From Vampirovibrio chlorellavorus (GTDB lineage: Bacteria; Cyanobacteriota; Vampirovibrionia; Vampirovibrionales; Vampirovibrionaceae): DNA of 64,000 nt. Position 1 is the stretch's first letter. Each line of letters starts with the position of its first letter. Shown in pieces: positions 33,078-41,979 of this stretch. The stretch is taken from positions 620,001 to 684,000 of the forward strand of contig QFWI01000011.1 in the NCBI GenBank assembly GCA_003149345.1, read 5' to 3'. A program made the translations under genes and the position numbers. Below the pieces are notes generated by a model. It was not told the DNA's origin. It ran no database searches and saw only the letters and a program-made list of their open reading frames with translations.

Positions 33078-33141
33078 CTTTGACCGCCTGCCTGAGGGCA
33101 GGTATTTGTCGCAGCAAGTTTAAATCTGGAGAAAACAAGCA

Positions 33142-33402
33142 ATGGCATCAAAAAAAGGTGTAGGATCGACAAAGAACGGACGCGATAGCGAGTCTAAACG
33201 GCTGGGCGTCAAGCGGTTTGGTGGTCAAGCGGTTAATGCTGGCGAAATTTTGGTTCGTCAGCGTGGTACTAAGTTCCACCCCGGTACCAATGTAGGCCGT
33301 GGCGGGGATGATACCCTGTTTGCCCTGGTTGCTGGCGCCGTCAAGTTTGAGCGTCACCGTAAAACCTCTCAAAAGGTCAGCATCGTTCCTGTGCTGTCTT
33401 AA
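33142..33402 (+). CDS. rpmA: 50S ribosomal protein L27
   Basis: L27 sits near the peptidyl transferase centre with its N-terminal tail. The 86-residue protein shows [29 protein letters not shown], and [19 protein letters not shown]. It starts directly at the mature-like sequence, without the cleavable extension found in Firmicutes. GGAG lies 12 bases before the ATG. The gene ends the rplU-rpmA operon at a strong terminator. Confidence 0.96.
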   Translation: MASKKGVGSTKNGRDSESKRLGVKRFGGQAVNAGEILVRQRGTKFHPGTNVGRGGDDTLFALVAGAVKFERHRKTSQKVSIVPVLS

Positions 33403-33432
33403 TCAGGTTTTTAGAACCATTGAGAACCATTG

Positions 33433-33463
33433 AAAAACCCGAGCCGCTTTTGCTCGGGTTTTT
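33433..33463. terminator. Bidirectional terminator after rpmA
   Basis: AAAAACCCGAGC pairs with GCTCGGGTTTTT. T-runs occur on both strands, so it can also stop the convergent gene at 33482. Confidence 0.9.
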
Positions 33464-33481
33464 CTTGTCTTGCGGGCTTCA

Positions 33482-34036
33482 TTACGACAGAGATTTGCCG
33501 CGCTGAAAGCCATAATGCTTTAAAGGAGTATTGGGAGAGGTGGAGAGATTCAGCAGCTCTGGTAAATTGTTGACTTCATGGGCCAAATCCCGGTCATTGA
33601 TGGATAGAATGTTCAGCAACAGTTCAGTTTCCTCACGGCTTTGCTCTGGGCTGACGCTTTCCTCGGGGGGGGAGGCCAGCGGTGACATGCCCTGTTCAGA
33701 GGGACTTTCAGACGCTTCAGGATCGACAGCGGTAACAGGATGGTTGGCGTCGATAGGAATTTCTGCTATTGGGAGCGCCGATTCAGGAAGCTCGCCGAAG
33801 TAGACTTTATAGCGGGCTAATTCATCAACGACGGCTTGGTATTGGGCTTTGGAAATCATCTCAGGGGCTGCCGGAAAGGCGGCACCTGTGGCGGCGTCCG
33901 TCGCTTCGGATGTACCGACGGGCATTGTGCTGCTACTGTCATCGACTTCCGTTTGTGGCAAGTCTGGGTAATGCGCTGGTTTCCCGGGCGCAATGGTTTC
34001 AGCGTGTTGAGACGTTTGGGCGTGATGGGCAGTCAT
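33482..34036 (-). CDS. Acidic, probably disordered orphan protein
   Basis: This 184-residue protein is rich in Pro, Ser, Ala, Glu and Thr, with two likely ordered parts: a helix near residues 60-80 (MISKAQYQAVVDELARYKVY) and another near 133-165 (REETELLLNILSINDRD, EVNNLPELLNL). The long linker between them (SEQGMSPLASPPEESVSP) looks unstructured. There is no signal peptide or membrane segment. The ribosome-binding site is weak. No family is recognised. It ends at the shared terminator with rpmA. Confidence 0.5.
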   Translation of the reverse strand: MTAHHAQTSQHAETIAPGKPAHYPDLPQTEVDDSSSTMPVGTSEATDAATGAAFPAAPEMISKAQYQAVVDELARYKVYFGELPESALPIAEIPIDANHPVTAVDPEASESPSEQGMSPLASPPEESVSPEQSREETELLLNILSINDRDLAHEVNNLPELLNLSTSPNTPLKHYGFQRGKSLS

Positions 34037-34514
34037 CGATACAAGCTCATGTTTCTGTAGCCTGTTTATCGGCCAGTTGTTTCAAAAGTTTAGGGCAGAA
34101 TGCCAGAATTTGTAGATACAGACTGATCCACATCGTCACAGGCACCTTTAAAGCTTCCAGACGGGAAGTGACTTTTTTCCCATTCCTGTGGCAAAAATTG
34201 AGAGGAAGTACCTAGAACCAGGCGCTGACTGCTGGTTTTAATACAAGCACATTGGGGAAAACCCGCAGCAGACATTGGCCCGCTGTCTCTTTTCTCTCTT
34301 CTTTCACTCTCTTCTTTTTTCTCTCTGCCGGAGATGCTGAAGGCTCTGGTTCAGAATTCATCATCTCCTCCCCTGCTTGACCCACGAGCAGGGGTTTCTT
34401 TTATCCTGGCCCAGGGTTTATCCGGCTGCTTACCCGTGAAGTCTATTACCCGGCGCTTGCCATAAACTCTTTCTGAGCGGGGAGGACTGACTGGCCGTGT
34501 TTGTATGATTTGTC
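34037..34514. other. Intergenic region with a pyrimidine tract and a free terminator
   Basis: No supported protein gene. A pyrimidine-rich stretch lies at about 34287-34328 on the plus strand. It is followed by a foldable segment and a good plus-strand terminator, although the nearest plus-strand gene ends almost 1 kb upstream. See the candidate RNA at 34330-34400. Confidence 0.5.
34330..34400 (+). ncRNA. Candidate structured small RNA
   Basis: GGAGATG (34330-34336) pairs with CATCTCC (34362-34368), enclosing a second stem CTGAA/TTCAG (34337-34341, 34350-34354). Immediately after comes a terminator: CCCCTGCT (34370-34377), loop, AGCAGGGG (34387-34394) and a T-run. The 5' end and promoter are not resolved, and I recognise no known RNA family. 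Confidence 0.4.
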
Positions 34515-35144
34515 TTAGACGGAATGGGCTAGCCAGCGGAGCGATTCACGTAAGACGAGTTCTGAAGAGTCTGGAGACGAGTCTGCCGCAATGGCCTTGA
34601 AACTGCGCTGGATTTCCTCCGGTTGATATCCCAGAGACAGTAGCACCGATTCCGCTTCCACGAACGCTTCAGAGGCGCCCTGAAAACTTTCGGCGTTCAG
34701 CTGGTGGCTGAAGTCCACCGTTCGCCAGTTCATCATCTTTTCCTTGAGTTCCAGGGTCATTTTTTGGGCCAGCTTGTTGCCCACCCCTTTGGCTTTGGTC
34801 AGCAAGTTGAAGTTGTTTGAGACCACCGCCTGGGCAATTTCGGAAACGGATAAGGCCGATAACAGAGAGAGCGCCACTTTGGTGCCAATGCCGGAGGCAC
34901 TTTGCAGAATATTGAAGAGATCCCGCTCTTCCTTACTGTTAAAACCGACCAGGAACATGGCGTCTTCCCGAACCACCAGGGTGGTGAACAGTTGAACCGT
35001 CTGTCCAACGGGTGGACTGCTTTCCACGGAACGCTGACTGGTCAGCACTTCAAAGCCCATGCCGTGCATATCCACCAGAAAATAAGCGCCCCGAGGGGAT
35101 TCAAACGCCTTACCAACCAATTCGCCCTTGAGATACGACAGCAT
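34515..35144 (-). CDS. ruvA: Holliday junction branch migration protein RuvA
   Basis: RuvA binds four-way DNA junctions and loads the RuvB motor in recombinational repair. The 209-residue protein has the N-terminal OB fold (MLSYLKGELVG, YFLVDMHGMGFEVL), the helix-hairpin-helix region with GFNSKEERDLFNILQSASGI and LTKAKGVGNKLAQKM, and a C-terminal domain III (EAESVLLSLGYQPEEIQRSF). I take the ATG at 35144 because the core begins there. ruvB is not adjacent. ispD lies 60 bases upstream on the same strand. Confidence 0.95.
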   Translation of the reverse strand: MLSYLKGELVGKAFESPRGAYFLVDMHGMGFEVLTSQRSVESSPPVGQTVQLFTTLVVREDAMFLVGFNSKEERDLFNILQSASGIGTKVALSLLSALSVSEIAQAVVSNNFNLLTKAKGVGNKLAQKMTLELKEKMMNWRTVDFSHQLNAESFQGASEAFVEAESVLLSLGYQPEEIQRSFKAIAADSSPDSSELVLRESLRWLAHSV

Positions 35145-35204
35145 ACCTTGCTTCCTGTTCAACCAATGTTGCCCATTATAGCGCCTATTCTCCGTCCAAA
35201 GAAA

Positions 35205-35924
35205 TCAATCCCGCTTTGCGATTTGGCTTTTCAAATACCATTCGGCCAGGGTCATGTCTTCCGGGGTGGTAATTTTCAGGTTGGAGGATTCACCGGGCAC
35301 AATTTGCAGCGGGCCTAGATTCAGTAGTTCCAGGAGCTGGGCGTCGTCCGTGACCGCTGCGTCTTGAGGAACCTGCTCATGGGCTTGTCGCAGGGCGTTC
35401 AGTTGGAAGATTTGTGGGGTTTGTGCCCGCCAGAAACACTGCCGATCGACGGTTTGCTCAATATGAAGGGCTTGGCTCCCTGGAACAACGCTTTTGAGGG
35501 TGTCCACCACAGGGATAGCCACCACACTGCCGATGGCGCCCTGCTCCACCGGCTGAAGGGCTCGCTGGATGGTTTGCGTTTGGATGAGCGGACGGGCCGC
35601 ATCGTGAATCAGGACGATGCTTACATTCTCCGGTAGCGCCAGTAGGCCCTGGTAAACGGAAGCCCGGCGGGAGCTGCCGCCGGTGGTAAACCGCAGGTTT
35701 TTGCCCGGAAATTCCGTTTCAAGCAGATGCCGGTAAGTTTCTAAAGTCTCCGTGCTGGCGGTAACCACAATGCCCTCAATGGCTGGAATGGACAAAAGGG
35801 CGGCGACGGTATGGCATAACACGGGTTTGCCTGCCAAGGGGGCCAATAACTTGTCCTGGGTGGACGAAAATCGGCTCCCCGTTCCGCCTGCGGGCAGGAC
35901 GGCCCAGCATATCGACGCCTTCAC
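35205..35924 (-). CDS. ispD: 2-C-methyl-D-erythritol 4-phosphate cytidylyltransferase
   Basis: IspD transfers CMP to MEP in the MEP isoprenoid pathway. The 239-residue protein has the nucleotide-binding LPAGGTGSRF followed by the Lys-bearing DKLLAPLAGKPVL, TGGSSRRASVYQGL, IHDAARPLI, and VVAIPVVDTLK. The C-terminal segment with TDDAQLLELL and ITTPEDMTLAEWYL is standard. Its ATG overlaps the thiL stop by 4 bases, so the two are translationally coupled. It is the third MEP gene in this window, together with ispG and ispH. Confidence 0.94.
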   Translation of the reverse strand: MKASICWAVLPAGGTGSRFSSTQDKLLAPLAGKPVLCHTVAALLSIPAIEGIVVTASTETLETYRHLLETEFPGKNLRFTTGGSSRRASVYQGLLALPENVSIVLIHDAARPLIQTQTIQRALQPVEQGAIGSVVAIPVVDTLKSVVPGSQALHIEQTVDRQCFWRAQTPQIFQLNALRQAHEQVPQDAAVTDDAQLLELLNLGPLQIVPGESSNLKITTPEDMTLAEWYLKSQIAKRD

Positions 35925-36913
35925 GGGGATTCTCCCTGGAAATGCTGATACGCCTGATCGAGCTGCAAGGGTACGGGGGCGCTGGCGGCTTCCTGGAGCA
36001 GGTAGGCGCCCGGCTGCAATGTCTCTGAACCGACTCGGCCAATGACGTGGAAGTGGGCCAATATATCAGCGTCCACATTTGGAATGGCCGGAACGGCGGC
36101 CACCAACTGAAAGTCTTCTCCGCCGTAAAGCACGGTATCCAGCGCCAGTTGTTCGGGACTTAGGGTACCGTTTTGAGCGGCCTGTTGTTGGGCGAATGCT
36201 CTCACTTCCGGGTGAATGTGCAATTTGCGTTGCTCCACGACTACGGCCTGTTTGCTACTCAAGCCGATTTTAATGAGGGCATCGGCCAACCCATCGCTGC
36301 TGTCCATCAGGGCGTAGCGCTCAAACTTACCAGCCAGCACTTGACCCGCTTGTATCTGGGGGATGGGATGTAAGTGGGCCTGTTTGCTGGTCTTGAAGTC
36401 GGGCCAGCGGTGGGTTAAGGCTTCCAGGCCCACTTGACTCAGGCCATGAAAACCGGTGGCGATCACCCAGTCACCGGGTTGGGCGGCAAACCGACGGCCG
36501 GGGTGACTTCCCTCAGGGCAAGTGCCGATGGCGGTTACGTTCAGGGTCAGGGTGGGGCTGGCCACCGTGTCTCCTCCGGCGATAAACCCGCCGAACTGCT
36601 GGCAGGCACTTTGAAAGCCCTGGTAAAGATTGCGGACAAAGTCCAAGGGCAGGTGTTCCGGCAGACCCAGAGAGATGAGAAGGCATTTCAGTTGGGCGCC
36701 CATGCCGGCCAAATCGCTGATATTCACCGCCGCCGCTTTCCATCCCAAATCCTGGGGCGTAAAGTAATCCAAGCTGAAGTGACGATTCTCCACCAGCATG
36801 TCGGTGGTGTAAACCAGCCGGACTGGCTCGTCCCAATAGGCGTCATCGGCCATGGCTTCCGTTTGGCCAGATAGTTTGGCGATCAGGTCGATAATGGCAA
36901 GTTCTTTAGACAT
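35921..36913 (-). CDS. thiL: Thiamine-monophosphate kinase
   Basis: ThiL phosphorylates thiamine monophosphate to the active diphosphate. The 330-residue protein shows the PurM-like fold motifs: LVYTTDMLVENRHF with the metal-binding Asp, KAAAVNISDLAGMGAQ, FIAGGDTVASP, DWVIATGFHGLSQVGLEAL, and LMDSSDGLADALIKIG followed by LYGGEDFQLV. The usual N-terminal DDA segment is present as AMADDAYWD. I choose the ATG at 36913; a TTG further upstream has no better support. It overlaps ispD, and a terminator upstream separates it from the small gene at 37001. Confidence 0.93.
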   Translation of the reverse strand: MSKELAIIDLIAKLSGQTEAMADDAYWDEPVRLVYTTDMLVENRHFSLDYFTPQDLGWKAAAVNISDLAGMGAQLKCLLISLGLPEHLPLDFVRNLYQGFQSACQQFGGFIAGGDTVASPTLTLNVTAIGTCPEGSHPGRRFAAQPGDWVIATGFHGLSQVGLEALTHRWPDFKTSKQAHLHPIPQIQAGQVLAGKFERYALMDSSDGLADALIKIGLSSKQAVVVEQRKLHIHPEVRAFAQQQAAQNGTLSPEQLALDTVLYGGEDFQLVAAVPAIPNVDADILAHFHVIGRVGSETLQPGAYLLQEAASAPVPLQLDQAYQHFQGESP

Positions 36914-36949
36914 GGCGGCAAGGCTTTGAAACAAGGGGCTGAAACACTA

Positions 36950-36975
36950 AAAGAGAGGCAAAGTAGCCTCTCTTT
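36950..36975 (-). terminator. Terminator of the small gene at 37001
   Basis: AAAGAGAGGC pairs with GCCTCTCTTT around a 6-base loop. It lies 25 bases past the stop and ends in a short T-run on the minus strand. Confidence 0.7.
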
Positions 36976-37000
36976 GAAATCTTATCACGGTTATAGGCGC

Positions 37001-37225
37001 TTACGCTGAGAAGTCCAACTTTTGACCCTGTCCTTCCGCCGCTCGCGGACGATACAGGTCGATGGGGCGTGATTGCAGGCCTTGCAGGAATTGGCCAAAT
37101 TGGTCAGTGCCCGGACTGCTGGTGGCTACCGGAACAGGAGAGCCTGCCGAGCGGGTGCTGACAGCCGGTAATTTTCCTGCCAGTTGCGAAAAAAAGTTTG
37201 GATTGGCTCCAAGTCTTTGATCCAT
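37001..37225 (-). CDS. Small orphan protein
   Basis: This 74-residue protein has a short helical start (PNFFSQLAGKLP), a Ser/Pro/Val-rich middle and a C-terminal helix (FGQFLQGLQSRPIDLYRP) with basic residues. There is no signal peptide or membrane segment. The ATG has AAGG about 7 bases upstream. It forms its own unit, with a hairpin terminator just after the stop and the terminator of the next small gene upstream. It resembles the neighbouring orphan at 37440 in size and layout; clear sequence identity is not seen. Confidence 0.5.
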   Translation of the reverse strand: MDQRLGANPNFFSQLAGKLPAVSTRSAGSPVPVATSSPGTDQFGQFLQGLQSRPIDLYRPRAAEGQGQKLDFSA

Positions 37226-37375
37226 GAGCAACCTTTTCCTCTAACTGCTTGTTACTGATATAAAAATAAAAACAATCTGCAGCTAAAAGTTGCCAGGCAA
37301 ATTTTCGGCAAAATGAAAGTTGACCCTCTAATCCGTGTCAGAGAAGGCTTGATCCACTGTGAACGCATCAAACTG

Positions 37376-37406
37376 AAAGAGAGGAAACTTTACGCTTCCT
37401 CTCTTT
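37376..37406 (-). terminator. Terminator of the small gene at 37440
   Basis: AAAGAGAGGAA pairs with TTCCTCTCTTT. The stem is nearly the same sequence as the terminator at 36950. A second hairpin (AAAGCTGGG/CCCAGCTTT, 37431-37457) overlaps the stop codon. Confidence 0.65.
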
Positions 37407-37439
37407 GAACAAAAATAAACATTGCCTGTAAAGCTGGGA

Positions 37440-37649
37440 TTAAGCAACCCAGCTTTTGGTCGCCGTGTACGGCAAGGCGGGTTGATTCAGGTTTGAGCGA
37501 ATCTCGCCATTTTTCAGCATGGCACTGAAGCCGGTCAGTGCATCAACGGCTTTTTTACCGCTGCCAGCAGAGAGCTGGGGCGATTGAGCCGCCTTGGACT
37601 TGGCTGGCGTCTGAATGATTTGGCCCAGTAATGCTTTAATATCAGCCAT
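37440..37649 (-). CDS. Small orphan protein
   Basis: This 69-residue protein is basic, with a helical start (DIKALLGQIIQTPAK), an Ala/Ser/Lys-rich middle and LTGFSAMLKNGEIRSNLNQ. It has no signal peptide. AAGG lies about 9 bases before the ATG. It forms its own transcription unit, with a terminator overlapping or following the stop. Together with 37001 it forms a pair of small monocistronic genes next to a chemoreceptor. No function can be assigned. Confidence 0.5.
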   Translation of the reverse strand: MADIKALLGQIIQTPAKSKAAQSPQLSAGSGKKAVDALTGFSAMLKNGEIRSNLNQPALPYTATKSWVA

Positions 37650-37812
37650 CGTTGTAACCTTCTATATTTCAGCTAAATTTTAACTGAATTCTAGCTAACT
37701 ACTAAAGTCTTGCTAGTTTTATGATTCGCATTGAATGCTCGAATCGGGATTCACAAGATGAAATCAGAGAATGCCAGAGCTTGATGAATCTGACACGGAT
37801 ATTAAAGCAGAA

Positions 37813-37846
37813 GAGGAACGCCCTGTCTACAGTACAAGCGTTCCTC
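37813..37846 (-). terminator. Terminator of the chemoreceptor gene
   Basis: GAGGAACGC pairs with GCGTTCCTC around 16 bases, 25 bases past the stop. The T-run on the minus strand is interrupted by C. Confidence 0.5.
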
Positions 37847-37870
37847 CTCTCGCTAGAAAATGGGGTGGTC

Positions 37871-39397
37871 TTAGGCCAGGGTGGTTTGCCCTGGGCGAAT
37901 GGACTCCTGGTACTCCGGGTGGGTAACCAGCTTGGGCCGATTTTCCGGCGAAGCGGAGTCGTTGATGGTGGCCTTGAGATCCTCGGTAATCTGGGAAGCC
38001 CGGACGGCAGAATTGGCAGCCGCTTTGGCCATATCCTGGGCCCCCAGGCTCAATTCCTCCAGGTTTTGATTGATTTGAGCAAAGGCCACTTTGGACTCTT
38101 CCACGCTGGCCGCCACGTCATTGGCTAAAGCGGTGGACACGCTGATGTTTTGTGCCACATCTTGGGCCGCTCTTGCGGTGTCCGTGATGTTTTTGGCGAT
38201 TTCATTGGATGTGGCGGTTTGCTCTTCAACCGCCCCGGCAATGGTGTGGTTGATTTCATTCATTTGCTCAATGATTCCGGTGATTTCATTGATGGCTTGA
38301 ATGGAGGTTCGGGTGTTTCCCTGCATTTCCTCGACCTGGTTGCGGATGGTTTCAGAGGCTTGTGCGGATTGTTTGGCCAGTGCTTTAACCTCGTTGGCCA
38401 CCACGGCGAACCCTTTACCGGCCTCTCCGGCACTGGCGGCCTCAATGGTGGCGTTTAAGGCCAGCAAGTTGGTCTGGGAGGCAATGTCTTTGATTATGCC
38501 GACGATTTTGCCGATTTCATCGGCTGAAATACCAAGCTGTCCAACGGTAGACTTGGTGCTTTCCGCTTTGGATACGGCGTTACTGGCGACACTGGAGGCT
38601 TTGGCCGCATTGCTGGAAACCTCTCTCAGGGATGCTTCCATCTGCTCCATGGCTGCTGCCACGGTGTTAATGGCCATGGACATTTCCTCCGTCGCCGCGG
38701 AAACGGTTTGCATGTTGTCTGACACCTGGTTGGCACTGTGGCCCACCTGATTGACGTTTTGCTCAACCTGACCGCTGGATTCCAGTATTTGGCGAATGTT
38801 GGCGGTTGATTCTTCCACGGCGCTGGCCAGCGTGGTTACGTTTTCTTCCACTTCAGACACCTTGCCCAGCACTTCGGTCAAGGAATTGGATAGCTTTTCG
38901 GCGGCGGTTTTTTTCACCGTATCGTTGTAAATGGTAATGGCCATGTCCATATCGAGAAAGGCCGCTTTCAGAATGCTTTGCATGGCGGGCAGAAAATCCT
39001 GCTGCTTTTTCCCTTTTTGGGAGTAATGATCGAAAACGGTGCTCATCAGTTTGATGAGAGCAAAGCAATAGCCCCCCAGGTAAAAGCGCGGTTCAATGGC
39101 CTTTTGCTCGTGGGTCTTTCCCACGGTGGTGATTCGCTCCATATAGAGGCTGTCGAAACGCCCGGAAAAGAGCATTTTCCAGTGTTCGGCCTGCGCTTTT
39201 TTGGCGTAGGTTACCCGGGCGTCATTGGGAAATTTGGCCTTCAATTCCGGCCACTGGAAGATGTGATTATAGAATTCATCCAGGATCTTCTCCAAGTGGC
39301 CTTCCAGAACCGGGGAAATTCCCTGGAGCGTTTGACAGGCTTGAGAATCAATTCTTAGAAAGCTAAGGCGTGCTTCTCGATCGGTGCTGGCTTGCAT
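37871..39397 (-). CDS. Globin-coupled methyl-accepting chemotaxis protein
   Basis: This soluble 508-residue receptor has an N-terminal protoglobin sensor domain (about residues 1-170) and a C-terminal MCP signalling domain. In the globin part His96 in [20 protein letters not shown] is the likely proximal haem ligand, as in HemAT, so it may sense oxygen. There are no membrane helices. The signalling part has the long coiled coil and the conserved hairpin tip with [20 protein letters not shown] followed by [19 protein letters not shown]. The ATG has GAGGGAA 7-8 bases upstream. No che or flagellar genes lie nearby; it may act on pilus-based movement. Confidence 0.9.
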   Translation of the reverse strand: MQASTDREARLSFLRIDSQACQTLQGISPVLEGHLEKILDEFYNHIFQWPELKAKFPNDARVTYAKKAQAEHWKMLFSGRFDSLYMERITTVGKTHEQKAIEPRFYLGGYCFALIKLMSTVFDHYSQKGKKQQDFLPAMQSILKAAFLDMDMAITIYNDTVKKTAAEKLSNSLTEVLGKVSEVEENVTTLASAVEESTANIRQILESSGQVEQNVNQVGHSANQVSDNMQTVSAATEEMSMAINTVAAAMEQMEASLREVSSNAAKASSVASNAVSKAESTKSTVGQLGISADEIGKIVGIIKDIASQTNLLALNATIEAASAGEAGKGFAVVANEVKALAKQSAQASETIRNQVEEMQGNTRTSIQAINEITGIIEQMNEINHTIAGAVEEQTATSNEIAKNITDTARAAQDVAQNISVSTALANDVAASVEESKVAFAQINQNLEELSLGAQDMAKAAANSAVRASQITEDLKATINDSASPENRPKLVTHPEYQESIRPGQTTLA

Positions 39398-40029
39398 TAA
39401 TGGATTCCCTCAAATTTCACATAAAAATAAATGCCGGGTCATGACAGTCCCACGCGCTGGTTTTAATAGGTCGTTGACGTTGATTTGTAACTTTCGCGAG
39501 AACGGGTACGATTGTTTTCAGTGTTTGAATAATGTCCACATTGGATTCTGAAAAATATATAAACAACATACAAGAAGTTTCAAGTTTTGACAATGCTTGA
39601 CCCTGTGCCCGGTTTGACAGAAAAAGAAAAAGCGGGGTTTGAAGCCCGCTTTGTTTTTACCTCACTCGTCACCAATTGTTCCAAGACGCCTATCTACAAT
39701 AGGCGGGGTTGGATATCTAACTAATCTTTTAAAAAATCAAGCAAAATAAAACTCAGTTAATCCTGAATTTTGTTGTGTCTTGATGAACCATTTAAAATAA
39801 AGAGTCGCCAAGGACTGGCTACTATAAAAACCTGAATCCGAGAAATCTTTAAGCTCGTGTATAGTCGCAACTCAAAGATGAGATTAATTTCTTATTATGA
39901 TAATTAAATTCATCAAAATTGTAAAGAGAAAGTTTTGGGGGGAGAAGTGCTGGAAAGTGTCAATTGTACACTCTTTTAAGGCTTTTGCTCGGGGAAACGC
40001 CCGGTGGGTTGCCGTGTAAAAGTCCTACC
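39398..40029. other. Intergenic region between the chemoreceptor and the Tad operon
   Basis: No supported gene in about 630 A/T-rich bases. Visible are a strong hairpin with T-runs on both strands (39629-39652), and a separate 7-bp hairpin CGCCTAT/ATAGGCG (39687-39705). The stretch 39940-40020 can fold but I do not recognise a known RNA. Confidence 0.5.
39629..39652. terminator. Bidirectional terminator-like hairpin
   Basis: AAAGCGGG pairs with CCCGCTTT, flanked by T-runs on both strands. It is about 380 bases past the tadC stop, so it could end a long 3' untranslated region of the Tad operon. Confidence 0.7.
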
Positions 40030-40995
40030 CTATCCCATCAAGTTGGCCCCTGTAAAAATCCCCTTCAACGCATCGATCATGACCATGCCAATGGGCCCAA
40101 AAATGCACACAAAGATGGCAGGAAACAAGAATACATAGATGGGAATAACCATTTTGACCGGGATTTTGTTGGCTTTTTCCTCGGCCTTGGTCAGTCGCTT
40201 GGTTCGCAGTGAGTCTGCCTGCACCCGCAGGGTATGGGCCACACTGGTACCCATTTCGTACGATTGAATGATGGCGTTAATGATGGCGTTCAAATCATCA
40301 ACCCCGGTTCGTTCGGCCATATCCAGCAAGGCGTCTTTTCGGCCTCGCCCAAAGCCCACGTCCCGTGTATAGCGGGTTAATTCCTCCCGCAGATAGGCCG
40401 AGGTCTTCACGGACTTCAGGCTGGTAATTTTATTGATGGCCACATCCAGCCCCAGGCCCGCCTCCATGCAAATGACCAGTAAATCCAGAAAATCGGCCAG
40501 GGATTTCTGAATGCCTTCTTGTCGTTTTTGAGCCTGCTGGGTCAACCACAGCATGGGCAATCCATAACCGGCCAGTCCAAAGGCCAGGGCCACGCTAAAG
40601 CCGATGGTGCCGCTGAATTTTCCGACCAATGAAATCAGGCTGAAAAATAAGCCAAACAAAATGACGGTACAGAGCAACTGAATTCCCAGAAACGTCTTTT
40701 GATAGTGCGGCTTTTGATAACCGGCCTGGATGAGTTTGGATTTTACCCAGGACTTGCTGCTTAACGGAATAATGGCCTGAGTTTTGTCAAACACCAGTTG
40801 CGCCAGCGGAAAAATGACCCGGTGAGAAAAACTGTTTTCCAGTTGTTTGGCCCGGCTGGTTTGTTTTTTGGCTTCTCGTTGACTGAGGGAGTTGATACGG
40901 GCCTGTACCTGCTCATCCTCTTTGTTGGCCTTGAGCCCTAGAATCAGAAAGATGGCGGTTCCAAGCAAGCACACCATCATCAGCGTCAGTTGCAT
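40030..40995 (-). CDS. tadC: Tad pilus inner-membrane protein TadC
   Basis: TadC is a platform protein of the Tad/Flp pilus, related to type II secretion F proteins, and works with TadB and the ATPase. The 321-residue protein has a first membrane helix (MMVCLLGTAIFLILGL), two central helices (LLCTVILFGLFFSLISLVG, FSVALAFGLAGYGLPMLWL), the cytoplasmic T2SF domain (LADFLDLLVICMEAGLGLDVA, GTSVAHTLRVQADSLRTKR) and a C-terminal helix (VIPIYVFLFPAIFVCIFGPI). It starts 3 bases after the tadB stop, so the two are coupled. It is the last gene of the operon. Confidence 0.92.
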   Translation of the reverse strand: MQLTLMMVCLLGTAIFLILGLKANKEDEQVQARINSLSQREAKKQTSRAKQLENSFSHRVIFPLAQLVFDKTQAIIPLSSKSWVKSKLIQAGYQKPHYQKTFLGIQLLCTVILFGLFFSLISLVGKFSGTIGFSVALAFGLAGYGLPMLWLTQQAQKRQEGIQKSLADFLDLLVICMEAGLGLDVAINKITSLKSVKTSAYLREELTRYTRDVGFGRGRKDALLDMAERTGVDDLNAIINAIIQSYEMGTSVAHTLRVQADSLRTKRLTKAEEKANKIPVKMVIPIYVFLFPAIFVCIFGPIGMVMIDALKGIFTGANLMG

Positions 40996-40998
40996 GGG

Positions 40999-41955
40999 TT
41001 ACACCTCAATTTGCACAATCTTGTAGAGTACCCCGATGCCGCAGCAAACCCAGAATCCTGCCAACACCAGCAGTACGATGCCAATGGGGTTGGTCACGAA
41101 TTTGGTGGTGGCCTCCGGCAGGAACATGTACATAATGAGGCACAAGAGCAAGGGCACACAGCACACAATGCCTGCGGACAGTTTCCCCTGGGCGGAAATG
41201 GCCCCGACCTTCTGGAAGAGTTTATAGCGATCCCGGATGGTGTGGGACAGGTTGCCCAGCAGTTCGGCCATACTGCCACCGGTTTCCTTTTGAATGAGGA
41301 GCGCGGTCACGAACAAGTCTACATCCGGCGAGGGCACCCGACTGGAGAGGCCGTAAAGGGCATCCTCCATGGGGGCGCCCAGATTCATTTCGGCGGCCAT
41401 CTTGCCAAATTCGGTACCCCACGGATCGTCGTAATTGTCGGCAATCATCTGCACCGCCCGGCTAAAACCAAAGCCGGTTTTAAAGGCATTCACCATACTG
41501 TTTAACACATCGGCAAACTGGGCGGCCGCTTTTTTCATGCGGAGCATGCCTTTAATGGTCATAAAGCCGTAAGGCAAGGCGCTGCAAGCCCCACCCACGG
41601 GTAAGGCCAAGAGCAGGTTTTGTCCGGTAATCAGCCAGGTCAGCAAGCCACCCCCGACTGCGCTACCTGCTGAAATCAGGTAAAACTCATTGGTGGTGAT
41701 GAGCATGTTGGCTCGTTCCAGCTTGATTTCCAGTTCTTCGGTTTTGGTGGCTTTGCCGGTGGTGTTTTTCTTGCGACGTTTGAGGATGTTTTCCTGCTCT
41801 TTGCCGGACTTTCCTTGCGCCGTGCTGGTACTCAGCAGGTTCTGAATGTGTTCCTGGGCCTGAACCTGTTTTTTGAAAAAGGTTTCGTAGGCCCACATGG
41901 CCAGGGAAATCAGGGCGAGGCCAGGAACCAGGCTGGTTAGCAGGTTGTTGTCCAT
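40999..41955 (-). CDS. tadB: Tad pilus inner-membrane protein TadB
   Basis: TadB is the partner of TadC in the inner-membrane platform. The 318-residue protein has an N-terminal helix (LLTSLVPGLALISLAMWA), a basic linker with a coiled-coil flavour, a helix pair near residues 95-130, and the T2SF domain (FADVLNSMVNAFKTGFGFSR, ALLIQKETGGSMAELLGNLS). The C-terminal helices include GIVCCVPLLLCLIMYMFLP and PIGIVLLVLAGFWVCCGIG. It lies 24 bases after the cpaF stop and 3 before tadC. The GG in KETGGSMAELL is a family hallmark. Confidence 0.92.
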   Translation of the reverse strand: MDNNLLTSLVPGLALISLAMWAYETFFKKQVQAQEHIQNLLSTSTAQGKSGKEQENILKRRKKNTTGKATKTEELEIKLERANMLITTNEFYLISAGSAVGGGLLTWLITGQNLLLALPVGGACSALPYGFMTIKGMLRMKKAAAQFADVLNSMVNAFKTGFGFSRAVQMIADNYDDPWGTEFGKMAAEMNLGAPMEDALYGLSSRVPSPDVDLFVTALLIQKETGGSMAELLGNLSHTIRDRYKLFQKVGAISAQGKLSAGIVCCVPLLLCLIMYMFLPEATTKFVTNPIGIVLLVLAGFWVCCGIGVLYKIVQIEV

Positions 41956-41979
41956 GGGGGTGAATCCTCAACGTAAGCT

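Noticed and set aside
39940..40025. A possible riboswitch downstream of tadC
   Set aside because: The stretch can fold but shows no conserved core I recognise, and it is downstream rather than upstream of the operon.
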